Source: Lachnospiraceae bacterium
Lineage (GTDB): Bacteria; Bacillota; Clostridia; Lachnospirales; Lachnospiraceae
Assembly: GCA_902363555.1 (NCBI GenBank)
Contig: CABJAM010000004.1
Location: 251,778-315,777 of the forward strand
Reading direction: 5' to 3'
Length of the DNA stretch: 64,000 nt
How positions within the stretch are numbered: the first letter of the stretch is position 1; every line of letters begins with the position of its first letter. Under the pieces are notes generated by a model. It was not told the origin of the DNA. It searched no databases and saw only the letters and a program-made list of their open reading frames with translations. The position numbers and the translations under genes are program-made. Shown in pieces: positions 15,691-23,015 of the stretch.

Positions 15691-16659
15691 ATGAAAATAC
15701 TTGTAGTGCTGCCGGTAGAACACCGGCATAAGGAAATATTCAAACGTGCGGCCGGGGATGCGGAAGTTATTTTCTGCTCGGAACCGTCCGAATATAAAGC
15801 TGTGCTTCGGGATGTGGATGCGGTCATCGGCAATGTGCCGGTGGAGATGCTCAGGGGCTGCGAACAGCTTCGCTGGATTCAGTTGAATAATGCCGGTACG
15901 GAAGGGTTTTGTGAGCCGGGTGCGCTGCCGGAGACGACGGTGATCACCAATGCCACAGGCGCCTATGGCCTGGCGATTTCCGAATTTATGCTAGGGATGC
16001 TTTTAATGCTCTATAAGCATTTGGATCATTATTATGACCAGCAAAAGGCGCAGATTTGGGGGCGGATCGAGCCGGGCAAAGGAACAGACCCGATGATCTC
16101 GGGAAGTACGACGTTAGTGATCGGCCTGGGAGATATCGGCACCACCTTTGCAAGAAAAATGGATGCTCTGGGCAGTAAGGTCATCGGTATCCGAAAAAGC
16201 GCGGCGCCAAAGCCGGAGTTTGTGCAGGAGCAGTATACGATGGATGCATTGCCGGATATTATCGGGCAGGCGGATATCGTGGCCATGAGCCTGCCGGGCT
16301 ATGCGCAGACGCGCCATGTGATCAATAAGGATATGCTTAAGCTTATGAAGAAAAATGCTGTGCTTATTAATGTGGGCCGGGGAATGTCGGTGGATTCCAT
16401 GGCATTGTGCGAAGCGCTCCATGAAGGCCGCATTGCCGGAGCCTGTCTGGATGTGACGGAGCCGGAGCCGCTGCCGGCGGACCACCCGCTCTGGAGCGCG
16501 CCCCACGTTCTGATCACGCCCCACGCTTCCGGAGGCTTCGCTGTGGAGGCAACTCTGGAGAAGGTCGTGGCGCTGAGTGCGGGAAATGTTGCACGGTTTG
16601 TAAAAGGGGAAGCGCTGGAAAACGTGGTGGATCGATCGACCGGATATGTGCGTCGATAA
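15691..16659 (+). CDS. D-isomer specific 2-hydroxyacid dehydrogenase
   Basis: NAD(P)-dependent dehydrogenase of 322 residues that interconverts a 2-keto acid and a D-2-hydroxy acid. The Rossmann motif GLGDIG is at 145-150. The catalytic set is Arg230 (NVGRG, substrate-binding arginine region), Glu259 (TEPEPLP) and His278 (TPHASGG). GAGGGAG lies before ATG 15691. It follows the aldo/keto reductase by 14 nt, and both act on carbonyl groups. Substrate unknown. A strong terminator follows. Confidence 0.88.
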   Translation: MKILVVLPVEHRHKEIFKRAAGDAEVIFCSEPSEYKAVLRDVDAVIGNVPVEMLRGCEQLRWIQLNNAGTEGFCEPGALPETTVITNATGAYGLAISEFMLGMLLMLYKHLDHYYDQQKAQIWGRIEPGKGTDPMISGSTTLVIGLGDIGTTFARKMDALGSKVIGIRKSAAPKPEFVQEQYTMDALPDIIGQADIVAMSLPGYAQTRHVINKDMLKLMKKNAVLINVGRGMSVDSMALCEALHEGRIAGACLDVTEPEPLPADHPLWSAPHVLITPHASGGFAVEATLEKVVALSAGNVARFVKGEALENVVDRSTGYVRR

Positions 16660-16662
16660 AAT

Positions 16663-16724
16663 AAGCCGCTGTCTCAAAGATGACTGCCGGGATGGGCAGA
16701 TTACTTTGGACAGCGGCTTTTTTT
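16663..16724 (+). terminator. Terminator after 2-hydroxyacid dehydrogenase
   Basis: AAGCCGCTGTC (16663-16673) pairs with GACAGCGGCTT ending near 16719, then a run of T. The stem extends through CAAAG/CTTTG with one bulge. Confidence 0.85.
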
Positions 16725-16851
16725 GTGTGGCCTGCGAAGTTGCAGGTATGTCTGAAAAATACGCAGATCGGCCGGATATGTTGCGATGATATATCTATTT
16801 ATATTCATATGTATTATTTTCTATTTTATCTTTTGTAGTTGGGGTGTGTGA

Positions 16852-17220
16852 TTAGGCGGTCATCTGTTCTTCAATTTTAGTGACTCTGTCTTCCAAATTA
16901 TCCACGCGCTTTTGAAGCAATGCATTATTACTGTCTTCTAAACGGGTGATGCGATAGTACTGGATCAGTTCATTAACCTGAGTCTGGAGTTTCTCAAACT
17001 TCTTTTCCAGATAATTCTGGCTGATACCAATTTCATCAAGCAGAAGTGTTGTGCGGGATTCGACTTTTTGATCTAAATCGTTAATACGTTTATCCATAGC
17101 GATAAAACGTTCATCAATAGTCTCAAACCGTTCATCCATAGAATCCAGCCGATGGTTGATCGCATCAAATTTGGGATCAAAATAGGCTTTGAGCATTTCC
17201 ATATCGTTATTATCCAACAT
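16852..17220 (-). CDS. Coiled-coil hypothetical protein
   Basis: A 122-residue acidic protein made almost wholly of heptads. Near the N terminus the units MDERFET, IDERFIA, MDKRIND and LDQKVES follow each other as seven-residue repeats. A second coiled segment ends the protein. No membrane helix or signal peptide. GGGAGG precedes the ATG and a clear promoter (17269-17297) lies upstream. Length and composition recall small Clostridial proteins of unknown role; oligomer formation is likely. Monocistronic. Confidence 0.75.
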   Translation of the reverse strand: MLDNNDMEMLKAYFDPKFDAINHRLDSMDERFETIDERFIAMDKRINDLDQKVESRTTLLLDEIGISQNYLEKKFEKLQTQVNELIQYYRITRLEDSNNALLQKRVDNLEDRVTKIEEQMTA

Positions 17221-17268
17221 GTTATTTCCTCCCTTCCTTCCAAATTCCTGAGTTCATCAGGTAGGTTA

Positions 17269-17297
17269 ATTATAAGCTAAGGAAGGGAGGAAGTCAA
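17269..17297 (-). promoter_or_regulatory. Sigma-A promoter of the coiled-coil gene
   Basis: On the minus strand, TTGACT and TATAAT with a 17-base spacer. The spacer holds GGAAGGGAGGAA on the plus strand, an inverted copy of the ribosome-site region at 17226-17237. Confidence 0.8.
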
Positions 17298-17391
17298 TTT
17301 GGAATAAAGCCAAAAATTGTCGGCTGATTTTGGTGTATTTTGTATTTGCGTTTTATGATGTGCGAATTTTCGCCCGGCGGCTAAAGTGCAA

Positions 17392-17613
17392 TTAATTACC
17401 TTTGCTGCTCAGTGGATTGCCGCCGTCCTCCCAAAAAGGATTGTTGTCCGGCGCACATTGTCCTCCGGCCACATAGCTGGAGTTTTGTTTGATCATTTCT
17501 TTGGGCTCGGTTTCCAGATCATGGTCCGGTCTGGCCTTTTCGTTATTCACATTGCGGTTTTTTGCATGGTGGTTTGTGGGGCTGTGGGTCAGGTGTTGTT
17601 TTATATCACTCAT
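17392..17613 (-). CDS. Small hypothetical protein, His/Asn-rich
   Basis: A 73-residue hydrophilic protein beginning MSDIKQHLTHSPTNHHAKN and ending with GGQCAPDNNPFWEDGGNP. The longer open frame starts at 17652, but the inner ATG at 17613 has an AAGGA site 8 bases upstream. No membrane segment. The low complexity and the conserved-looking Cys/Pro/Trp end suggest a real small protein, but function is unknown. Confidence 0.55.
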   Translation of the reverse strand: MSDIKQHLTHSPTNHHAKNRNVNNEKARPDHDLETEPKEMIKQNSSYVAGGQCAPDNNPFWEDGGNPLSSKGN

Positions 17614-17640
17614 ATAATCCGTCCTTCTTATTCTGATTTT

Positions 17641-17690
17641 AGCGAGCAACAAGCCAAAGCCAGGTACGCTTGACCTTGGCGGCTGCCGCG
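17641..17690 (+). repeat. Degenerate family A repeat
   Basis: It keeps the AGCAAC-AGCCAA start, a CCTTGGC right arm and the GGCTGCCGCGA core seen in the better copies at 81, 40873 and 43752. The stems are partly lost. Confidence 0.45.
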
Positions 17691-17892
17691 AGTGCTCATT
17701 GATGCGAAATTAATGCAATGCTGTACTAGGGTCAAGTACTCCGCACAGCGTGGTGTATGGCTTTGTCTCATAGTTTTGCCGGATCGGATAATATTTATGC
17801 AGCAGTTTCGCGGATCTGTACGGCTATGACTTATATGACTGCTCAAAGGAACCAAACGTTTACTGGATGATGCCATATTCCGATAAATTTTT

Positions 17893-17908
17893 CTGATAGC
17901 CCTATCAG
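17893..17908. promoter_or_regulatory. Possible LysR-type operator
   Basis: Perfect 7-bp arms CTGATAG and CTATCAG with a 2-base centre, 33 bases upstream of a TATAAT. The distance fits an activator site for the ferredoxin/flavoprotein operon. The binding protein is inferred, not shown. Confidence 0.45.
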
Positions 17909-18037
17909 TTATTCTTACTTTATGGCCCCCAAATGCGATGCTATAATTAATCCATAAAGGTGCAGCTATGCGGGATATGACTGCCTGGAATGGCAGGAGA
18001 TGCCTGTTACGCGCTTATAAAATTGGGAGGTGAAGGT

Positions 18038-18280
18038 ATGCCACCGGTAATTGACAGGAAAAAATGTGTAAAGTGTGGCTATTGTGCACAGATATGTCCA
18101 TTGGACGTGATCAAGGTGATCGAAAAGGAAGATTTCAAGGATATTGTTGTAAAATACCCGGATGAGTGTTGGCATTGTCGTGCCTGTGAGAAGGATTGTA
18201 AGGCGGATGCCATTCGTATTCGTTATCCATTATCGCATCTGATGCTGCATATGGAGCCGGACAGGGAGGGAAGAAAATGA
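18038..18280 (+). CDS. 2x[4Fe-4S] ferredoxin-type subunit (AprB-like)
   Basis: An 80-residue electron-transfer protein with eight cysteines in two clusters: C10, C13, C16, C20 and C44, C47, C50, C54. The second motif, CWHCRACEKDC, is like the beta subunit of adenylylsulfate reductase. It overlaps the flavoprotein gene by 4 nt and should carry electrons to or from its FAD. The open frame extends to 17990, but GGGAGGTG selects ATG 18038. Sulfate reduction itself is not supported because no sat, dsr or qmo genes are nearby. Confidence 0.85.
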   Translation: MPPVIDRKKCVKCGYCAQICPLDVIKVIEKEDFKDIVVKYPDECWHCRACEKDCKADAIRIRYPLSHLMLHMEPDREGRK

Positions 18281-19956
18281 CAGTAAAAATCAGAAATGAG
18301 ATTGTTAAAACCGATTTTTTGATCGTGGGCGGCGGTATCGCTGGATTACAGGCGGCCATTGCGGCAGGCGAAAAAGGGATTGATGTTGTTGTGGCGGAAA
18401 AGGCAGATACACGAAGATCCGGCTGCGGAGCCAATGGAAATGACCATTTTGCCTGCTATATTCCCGAATGTCATGGCGATGATTTCGATCTGGTGCTCCG
18501 TCAGGTAAATATGACGATGGATGGCGGACCGTGGCAGGACCCGTCCATGATGAAGCTGTGGCTGTCCAGAAGCTATGAGGTGGTCCAGAAATGGGAGTCC
18601 ATCGGGATCAATATGCGCCCCACAGGCAAATGGAATTTTGAGGGCCATTCTGTGCCGGGCAATCAGCGGTATCATCTGAAGTTTGACGGTAAAAATCAAA
18701 AGAGTGCTTTGACGCAGGCAGCTATTGCCAATGGCGCCAGAATTATGAATAAAACCGTGGTCAATGAAATTCTCACCGGTGATGACGGCCGGGTGGTAGG
18801 CGCCATTGCTGTGGATATTTCCCAGGATGCGCCGGAGATGGTTATTATCCAGACCAAGTCTATTTTGATCGCGGCAGGTGCAGCATCCCGTCTGTATCCG
18901 GGGATCACACCGGCCTATATGTTTAATGACGCTGGCTGCCCGGCCAATACCGGCGCCGGACAGGCGATGGCATATCGTGCCGGCGCGCGGCTTGCCAATC
19001 TGGAGATGGCGGGCGGCCATGCAGGTCCAAGATATTTTGCCAGAGGCGGCAAGGGTACGTGGATTGGATTGACCAGCGATATCCACGGGAAATGCATAAC
19101 ACCGTATCAGGATAAGCCCTCCCGTCAAAACGGGGACATCGCATCGGATATATGGCCGGGCTCCTACCGTGACCGGATGCGTGATGGTACCGGGCCATCC
19201 TATATGAACTGTACAGAAACGACCGATGAAGATCTGGATTACATGCTCCATGAGGCTATGGTCAGCGAAGGTATTGATTCCCTCACCGACCAATTGGATC
19301 AGCGCAATATCAGCCTGAGAGATTCCATGATCGAATTCGGCTCCTACAATATCGGATTGTCGACGCAGGGAATCGACATCGATATCCATGCCATGTCCAG
19401 TATTCCCGGCCTGTATGCTGCCGGCAATGTTGTGGGCAATGTCAAGGGAAATGTGTCCGGTGCGGCCATTATCGGCATGGTAGCCGGTGAACATGCCGCC
19501 GAATATGTGAAAACGGTGGATGAAGTATCGGTGGAAGCGCATCCGCTGGTTGCCGAAAAGCAGGCGCTTTATACACGGCTGATGGAGGGCGGCAAGGGCG
19601 CTCATTGGAAAGAAGCGGCCTCCACACTGCAAAATATTATGAATGACTATGCCGGGCTTTATGTCCGCTCCGAGAGTCTGCTCACTGCGGGACTTACTTA
19701 TTTAAGACAGCTTAAGGCGGAAGCCCTTGACAGTCTTGGCGCCGAAAATGCCCATGAGCTCATGCGGACATTGGAAATACTGGACCTGATCGATATCGGG
19801 GAGCCTCTGTTTTTAATGGCATTAAACCGTAGGGAGACGCGGGCCAGCCATAAGCGTTCCGATTATACATATACCAATATGCTGCTCAATGATAAGTTCC
19901 AGACCATTGAAAAGCATGGGGATGAGGTCGTACTGGATTATAGAGCCCGCTGGTAA
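18277..19956 (+). CDS. FAD-dependent reductase, AprA/fumarate reductase flavoprotein family
   Basis: Soluble 559-residue flavoprotein. The FAD-binding GGGIAGLQAA motif is at about residues 18-27, followed by the AprA-like RRSGCGANGNDHF. C-terminal features include GLYAAGNVVGNVKGNVSGAA, where the flavin is bound, and a helical tail with RRETRASHKRSDYT. No signal peptide or membrane anchor. With the ferredoxin it resembles AprAB, but it may reduce another substrate such as an enoate or fumarate-like acid. It overlaps the ferredoxin by ATGA and faces the LysR gene. Confidence 0.85.
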   Translation: MTVKIRNEIVKTDFLIVGGGIAGLQAAIAAGEKGIDVVVAEKADTRRSGCGANGNDHFACYIPECHGDDFDLVLRQVNMTMDGGPWQDPSMMKLWLSRSYEVVQKWESIGINMRPTGKWNFEGHSVPGNQRYHLKFDGKNQKSALTQAAIANGARIMNKTVVNEILTGDDGRVVGAIAVDISQDAPEMVIIQTKSILIAAGAASRLYPGITPAYMFNDAGCPANTGAGQAMAYRAGARLANLEMAGGHAGPRYFARGGKGTWIGLTSDIHGKCITPYQDKPSRQNGDIASDIWPGSYRDRMRDGTGPSYMNCTETTDEDLDYMLHEAMVSEGIDSLTDQLDQRNISLRDSMIEFGSYNIGLSTQGIDIDIHAMSSIPGLYAAGNVVGNVKGNVSGAAIIGMVAGEHAAEYVKTVDEVSVEAHPLVAEKQALYTRLMEGGKGAHWKEAASTLQNIMNDYAGLYVRSESLLTAGLTYLRQLKAEALDSLGAENAHELMRTLEILDLIDIGEPLFLMALNRRETRASHKRSDYTYTNMLLNDKFQTIEKHGDEVVLDYRARW

Positions 19957-19965
19957 TTGGTAACG

Positions 19966-20030
19966 GTTTACGGGCGGAGCTGGAACTAGAGGGATTAGGG
20001 ATGGCAGACTTGTCTCAGCCCCCCGTAAAC
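19966..20030. terminator. Bidirectional hairpin between convergent genes
   Basis: GTTTACGGG (19966-19974) pairs with CCCGTAAAC (20022-20030), with a long loop, in the gap between the flavoprotein and LysR genes. Confidence 0.55.
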
Positions 20031-20047
20031 AGTTTCAATATTGGCGG

Positions 20048-20965
20048 TTATCCGAAGGTGAGGAAGCCTTCTTTGGGCGGCAGCCCGGGCATATCCAGAT
20101 GATCAAATATAAACCTGAGAGCCTTGAGTGGCTTGTTCATATCCTTTTGTTTTGGATAGACCAGATGGATAGTTAGATCCTGCCGCTCGTCGCCAATCAA
20201 ATAAGCGTGTACCTGGCCGGTGCGGATCTCATCCCAAAAGGCCAGCGCCGAAGTCAGTGCCAGGCAATTGTGCTTGAGCACTGATTTTTTTATGATGGAA
20301 ACACTGGTGCTTTCCCAGCGTTTGTGAATGTTGATGGTACTGTTGTGGATCATGGCGTCCAGCATTTTACGCTGGTAGCTGCCCTCTTCGTGGAGGGAGA
20401 AGGTCTGTCCGTCCAATTCCTCCGGGCGGATATGGTTCCGGGAATACAGCTCATGGCCTTTCGGGCAGATCAGTGTCAGATAATCATGGGCCACAGGGAT
20501 ATTGATCAGGTCATTATTTTGAGATTTACCGGTCATAATCCCCACATCGATATCAAAGGAAAGGAGCTTTTGCTCAATCTGGCTGTCGGAGGTGGAGACG
20601 ACAGAGAAATCATTGTCCGGGCAGCGAAAATTCAGGCTGTCCATCACTTCCGCGACGATGGAATCGTCAAAGTAAGGGGTCACGCCCATCCGGAAGGGAA
20701 TGACCCTGCTCAGGTGGAGCATTTCCTCCTCCATGGCGTCAAAACGCGCCACTATATCTCTGGCCCGTTCTAATAAAATACGGCCGTTAGGCGTGATATA
20801 CAGCTTTTGCGAAATACGCTCGAAAAGCCGTGTCTGATAGTGGGTTTCCAGCTCCCGGATCATCTGGCTGACCGATGGCTGGGAAATATAAAACTTGGCC
20901 GCGGCAATGCTCATTTTGCCGCTTTCTGCAACCTCTATAAAAATTCTTAAATGACGTATATTCAT
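20048..20965 (-). CDS. LysR family transcriptional regulator
   Basis: A 305-residue regulator. The N-terminal winged helix-turn-helix reads MNIRHLRIFIEV..., with AAAKFYISQPSVSQMIRELE as the recognition part. The rest is an effector-binding domain. The open frame starts at 21058 but the upstream codons lie in repeated non-coding DNA; the ATG at 20965 has AGGGGG 6 bases upstream. It converges with the ferredoxin/flavoprotein pair and is the likely regulator of it. Direct repeats upstream carry TATAAT boxes and TGCAC-N4-GTGCA dyads. Confidence 0.9.
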   Translation of the reverse strand: MNIRHLRIFIEVAESGKMSIAAAKFYISQPSVSQMIRELETHYQTRLFERISQKLYITPNGRILLERARDIVARFDAMEEEMLHLSRVIPFRMGVTPYFDDSIVAEVMDSLNFRCPDNDFSVVSTSDSQIEQKLLSFDIDVGIMTGKSQNNDLINIPVAHDYLTLICPKGHELYSRNHIRPEELDGQTFSLHEEGSYQRKMLDAMIHNSTINIHKRWESTSVSIIKKSVLKHNCLALTSALAFWDEIRTGQVHAYLIGDERQDLTIHLVYPKQKDMNKPLKALRFIFDHLDMPGLPPKEGFLTFG

Positions 20966-20987
20966 ATGCAGCCCCCTGAAAAAATAG

Positions 20988-21080
20988 TGCACATCAGTGC
21001 AACTCCTATTATAATTTGTCACCAATTTCCACCGGAAATTGATGACCTGCTTGCACATCAGTGCAACTCCTATTATAATT
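20988..21080. repeat. 29-bp direct repeat flanking a hairpin, upstream of lysR
   Basis: Positions 20988-21016 and 21052-21080 are identical 29-base copies, 64 bases apart. Each holds TGCACATCAGTGCA and, on the minus strand, a TATAAT (21008-21013 and 21072-21077). Between them lies a family C hairpin. The lysR promoter is thus duplicated. Confidence 0.85.
21018..21060. repeat. Family C hairpin repeat, copy 1
   Basis: GTCACCAATTTCC (21018-21030) pairs with GGAAATTGATGAC (21034-21046), one mismatch, followed by a TGCAC-ATCA-GTGCA dyad (21052-21065). A copy with a changed loop is at 35147. Confidence 0.75.
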
Positions 21081-21106
21081 CATGGAGCGAAAAATGTCGA
21101 GACAAA

Positions 21107-21135
21107 GTAACTGTTCGGAGCCTCTGAACGGTTAC
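21107..21135. repeat. GTAACTGTTC palindrome, family B
   Basis: GTAACTGTTC (21107-21116) faces GAACGGTTAC (21126-21135). It lies just downstream of the solute-binding protein terminator. Confidence 0.65.
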
Positions 21136-21140
21136 GAGAC

Positions 21141-21196
21141 AAAAACAAAGCTGCCGCGTTCCTGGTCGTTGTTACGGCCATGGATGACGCGGCAGC
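21141..21196 (-). terminator. Terminator of the orphan solute-binding protein
   Basis: GCTGCCGCGT (21150-21159) pairs with ACGCGGCAGC (21187-21196). Reading leftward it is followed by TTTGTTTTTG. Confidence 0.8.
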
Positions 21197-21219
21197 TCCA
21201 TTTAGGATGCAAGAGTTAT

Positions 21220-22848
21220 CTATTTGGTATTTTCAAGCCAACTGTTTAGCTGTTTCTGATATTCATCAATAATGACCTGTACTCCGGACGATTCCAGCTT
21301 TGCAAGAAATGCGTCATAGTCACTTTCAGAGGCGACACCGGAGTCGATGGAGGGAAGAAATTCCGCGATTACATTGGATATGGCGGAAATTTCATTGGAA
21401 ATACCTGTAGTGTCACAGGAAAATCCAAGGTAAGCGCTGACATCGGCGCTGTCCATTTCAGCCTTTGCCTGATCTCTGAAATCTGCCGGCTGGCCTTCCC
21501 AGGGAAGAACGAGGAACTGATTACCATACATAAAATCGATGGTGTGGTATGGGCAGTCGGAAGCGCTTTGACCGTCCATGAAGGTGGCAATGCCGTCCTT
21601 TACCTGATAGTGGACATTTTCAATACCCCAGGCAAAAAGATTGGCGATACGCGCGTCAGTATACATCATATTCAGAAATTCGATAGCTGCTTCCGGTTCT
21701 TTGGATGTACTGGGAACACCCCATACAAACTTGGCGCAGGTGGAAGTGGACACTGGCATGGTGATCATTTTCACACAGGTCATAGGCATAGCGCAGGTCG
21801 TGGACTTCTGGGTTTCTACGCCGATTTCGCTCTGAGAGAAAAATGAGAAGGCAACGTTGGACTTTACAAGCTCCTCGGCTTTGTCGGTCTGGGTCGTTAC
21901 ATCGCCGTAAACGTAGCCCTTGTCATACCAGTCCTTCATTTTAGTATACATCTTTTTATAATCATCTGAGGCGAAGTTATTGATCACTGTCGGGTCGCTG
22001 CCGTCAGGATTGATGGCGATAATCTTATTCGTGTCACCTAACTGATCGTAGCAGGAATCGTCGGCAAAGCTGTTTTCACCCACATAGGTGCCGGTCAGAG
22101 GAAGGCAGGTACCTACCAGGTCAGAAGCCACGATACCGGCCAGGTAATTCCATTTATCACTTTCCTTGACAGCCTTTAAGATTTCTTCGTATTCATCCAG
22201 AGAGGTGATTTTCTGGGCTTTTTCAAGGAGTCCTAAATCTTCAAGAACGTCGGTACGCATACATATGTAATTGCTTGTCACAAGAGAGCGCCAGGTGGTG
22301 ACGCCGTAAATGCTGTCGCCAATCTTCGTACCGTTGATCATATCGCCGATCGTATCCAGGATTCCCTGGCCATATTCATCAAGCAGGTCCGAGATATCCA
22401 TAAACTGGTTTTGAGAAGCCATGTTGTTGAAGCTGGCAGTACCCGCAGGCATGGTGACCATCAGGTCAAAAGCTTCGGAAGATGACATTTTCAGATTGAT
22501 CTGTTGCGGATAGTTGCCGGGCTCAATCATTTCCAAAGTAACATGGATATTTTTTTCGGCTTCAGTGATTTCATTGATGGCGTCTTCCACATCTTTAAGG
22601 CCGGTGGGAAGAGGTCCCATGGATAAATAGGTGACGGTAATTTCAGCCATATCTTCATCCGCAGGTGCCTCGGCTGTGGTAGATGCCGGAGCATTTGATT
22701 CATCGTCGGAATTTTTTGCTTCGGTCTGGGGGGCGGTAGTGCTTTTGGCCGTCGTATCCTCCGGGGCGGAGCTTTCGGAGTTGCCGCAGGCAGTCATGGC
22801 CAGTAAAAGGCACAGGGCCGTCAGTAGAGCAGTTAATCGTCGTTTCAT
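21220..22848 (-). CDS. Extracellular solute-binding lipoprotein (CUT1, DUF3502-like)
   Basis: Sugar or oligosaccharide-binding lipoprotein of 542 residues. The signal peptide ends MTAC with lipid-anchored Cys21, followed by a Ser/Thr/Ala linker. The mature part is a family 1 binding protein, and the end ISNVIAEFLPSIDSGV...DEYQKQLNSWLENT resembles the DUF3502 domain. The open frame starts at 23046, but GGAGG 9 bases before the ATG at 22848 and the signal peptide fix the start. No permease or ATPase is adjacent, so it is an orphan receptor. The binding protein at 53105 has the same layout. Confidence 0.88.
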   Translation of the reverse strand: MKRRLTALLTALCLLLAMTACGNSESSAPEDTTAKSTTAPQTEAKNSDDESNAPASTTAEAPADEDMAEITVTYLSMGPLPTGLKDVEDAINEITEAEKNIHVTLEMIEPGNYPQQINLKMSSSEAFDLMVTMPAGTASFNNMASQNQFMDISDLLDEYGQGILDTIGDMINGTKIGDSIYGVTTWRSLVTSNYICMRTDVLEDLGLLEKAQKITSLDEYEEILKAVKESDKWNYLAGIVASDLVGTCLPLTGTYVGENSFADDSCYDQLGDTNKIIAINPDGSDPTVINNFASDDYKKMYTKMKDWYDKGYVYGDVTTQTDKAEELVKSNVAFSFFSQSEIGVETQKSTTCAMPMTCVKMITMPVSTSTCAKFVWGVPSTSKEPEAAIEFLNMMYTDARIANLFAWGIENVHYQVKDGIATFMDGQSASDCPYHTIDFMYGNQFLVLPWEGQPADFRDQAKAEMDSADVSAYLGFSCDTTGISNEISAISNVIAEFLPSIDSGVASESDYDAFLAKLESSGVQVIIDEYQKQLNSWLENTK

Positions 22849-22885
22849 TGTAAACAACCTCCATATATTTATTATCGATATGTTT

Positions 22886-22914
22886 ATTATATAATTACGG
22901 GAGGAGTGTGTAAA
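22886..22914 (-). promoter_or_regulatory. Promoter of the orphan solute-binding protein
   Basis: Minus strand TTTACA and TATAAT with a 17-base spacer, about 38 bases before the start codon. Confidence 0.8.
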
Positions 22915-22960
22915 ATAGGAAACCTTGATGGCGCCATCAGAAATATTTATCGGTGTTAAT

Positions 22961-22992
22961 GAAAAAAGCGGCGCAGTTGGCACTGCACCGCC
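22961..22992 (-). terminator. Terminator of the methyltransferase gene
   Basis: A GC-rich stem (22968-22992) ends in six T residues on the minus strand (22962-22967). It overlaps the promoter side of the next leftward gene. Confidence 0.75.
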
Positions 22993-23015
22993 GATCACAT
23001 TCGTTGTTAAGGATT

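Larger units (their letters stand above)
17614..18037. other. Intergenic region before the ferredoxin gene
   Basis: No convincing gene. It holds a degenerate family A repeat (17641-17690), a palindrome CTGATAG-CC-CTATCAG (17893-17908) that could bind a LysR-type regulator, and a TATAAT at 17942-17947 with no good -35, as expected for an activated promoter. Confidence 0.55.

Noticed and set aside
18346..19632. 428-codon open frame antisense to the flavoprotein gene
   Set aside because: No ribosome site or recognisable domain; it results from codon bias of the real gene on the plus strand.
20966..21058. Extended N terminus of the LysR protein
   Set aside because: These codons come from the duplicated promoter and hairpin DNA; AGGGGG and homology place the start at 20965.
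20988..21080. Direct repeats considered as a minimal CRISPR
   Set aside because: Only two copies, the spacer is a hairpin shared with another locus, and no cas gene is present.
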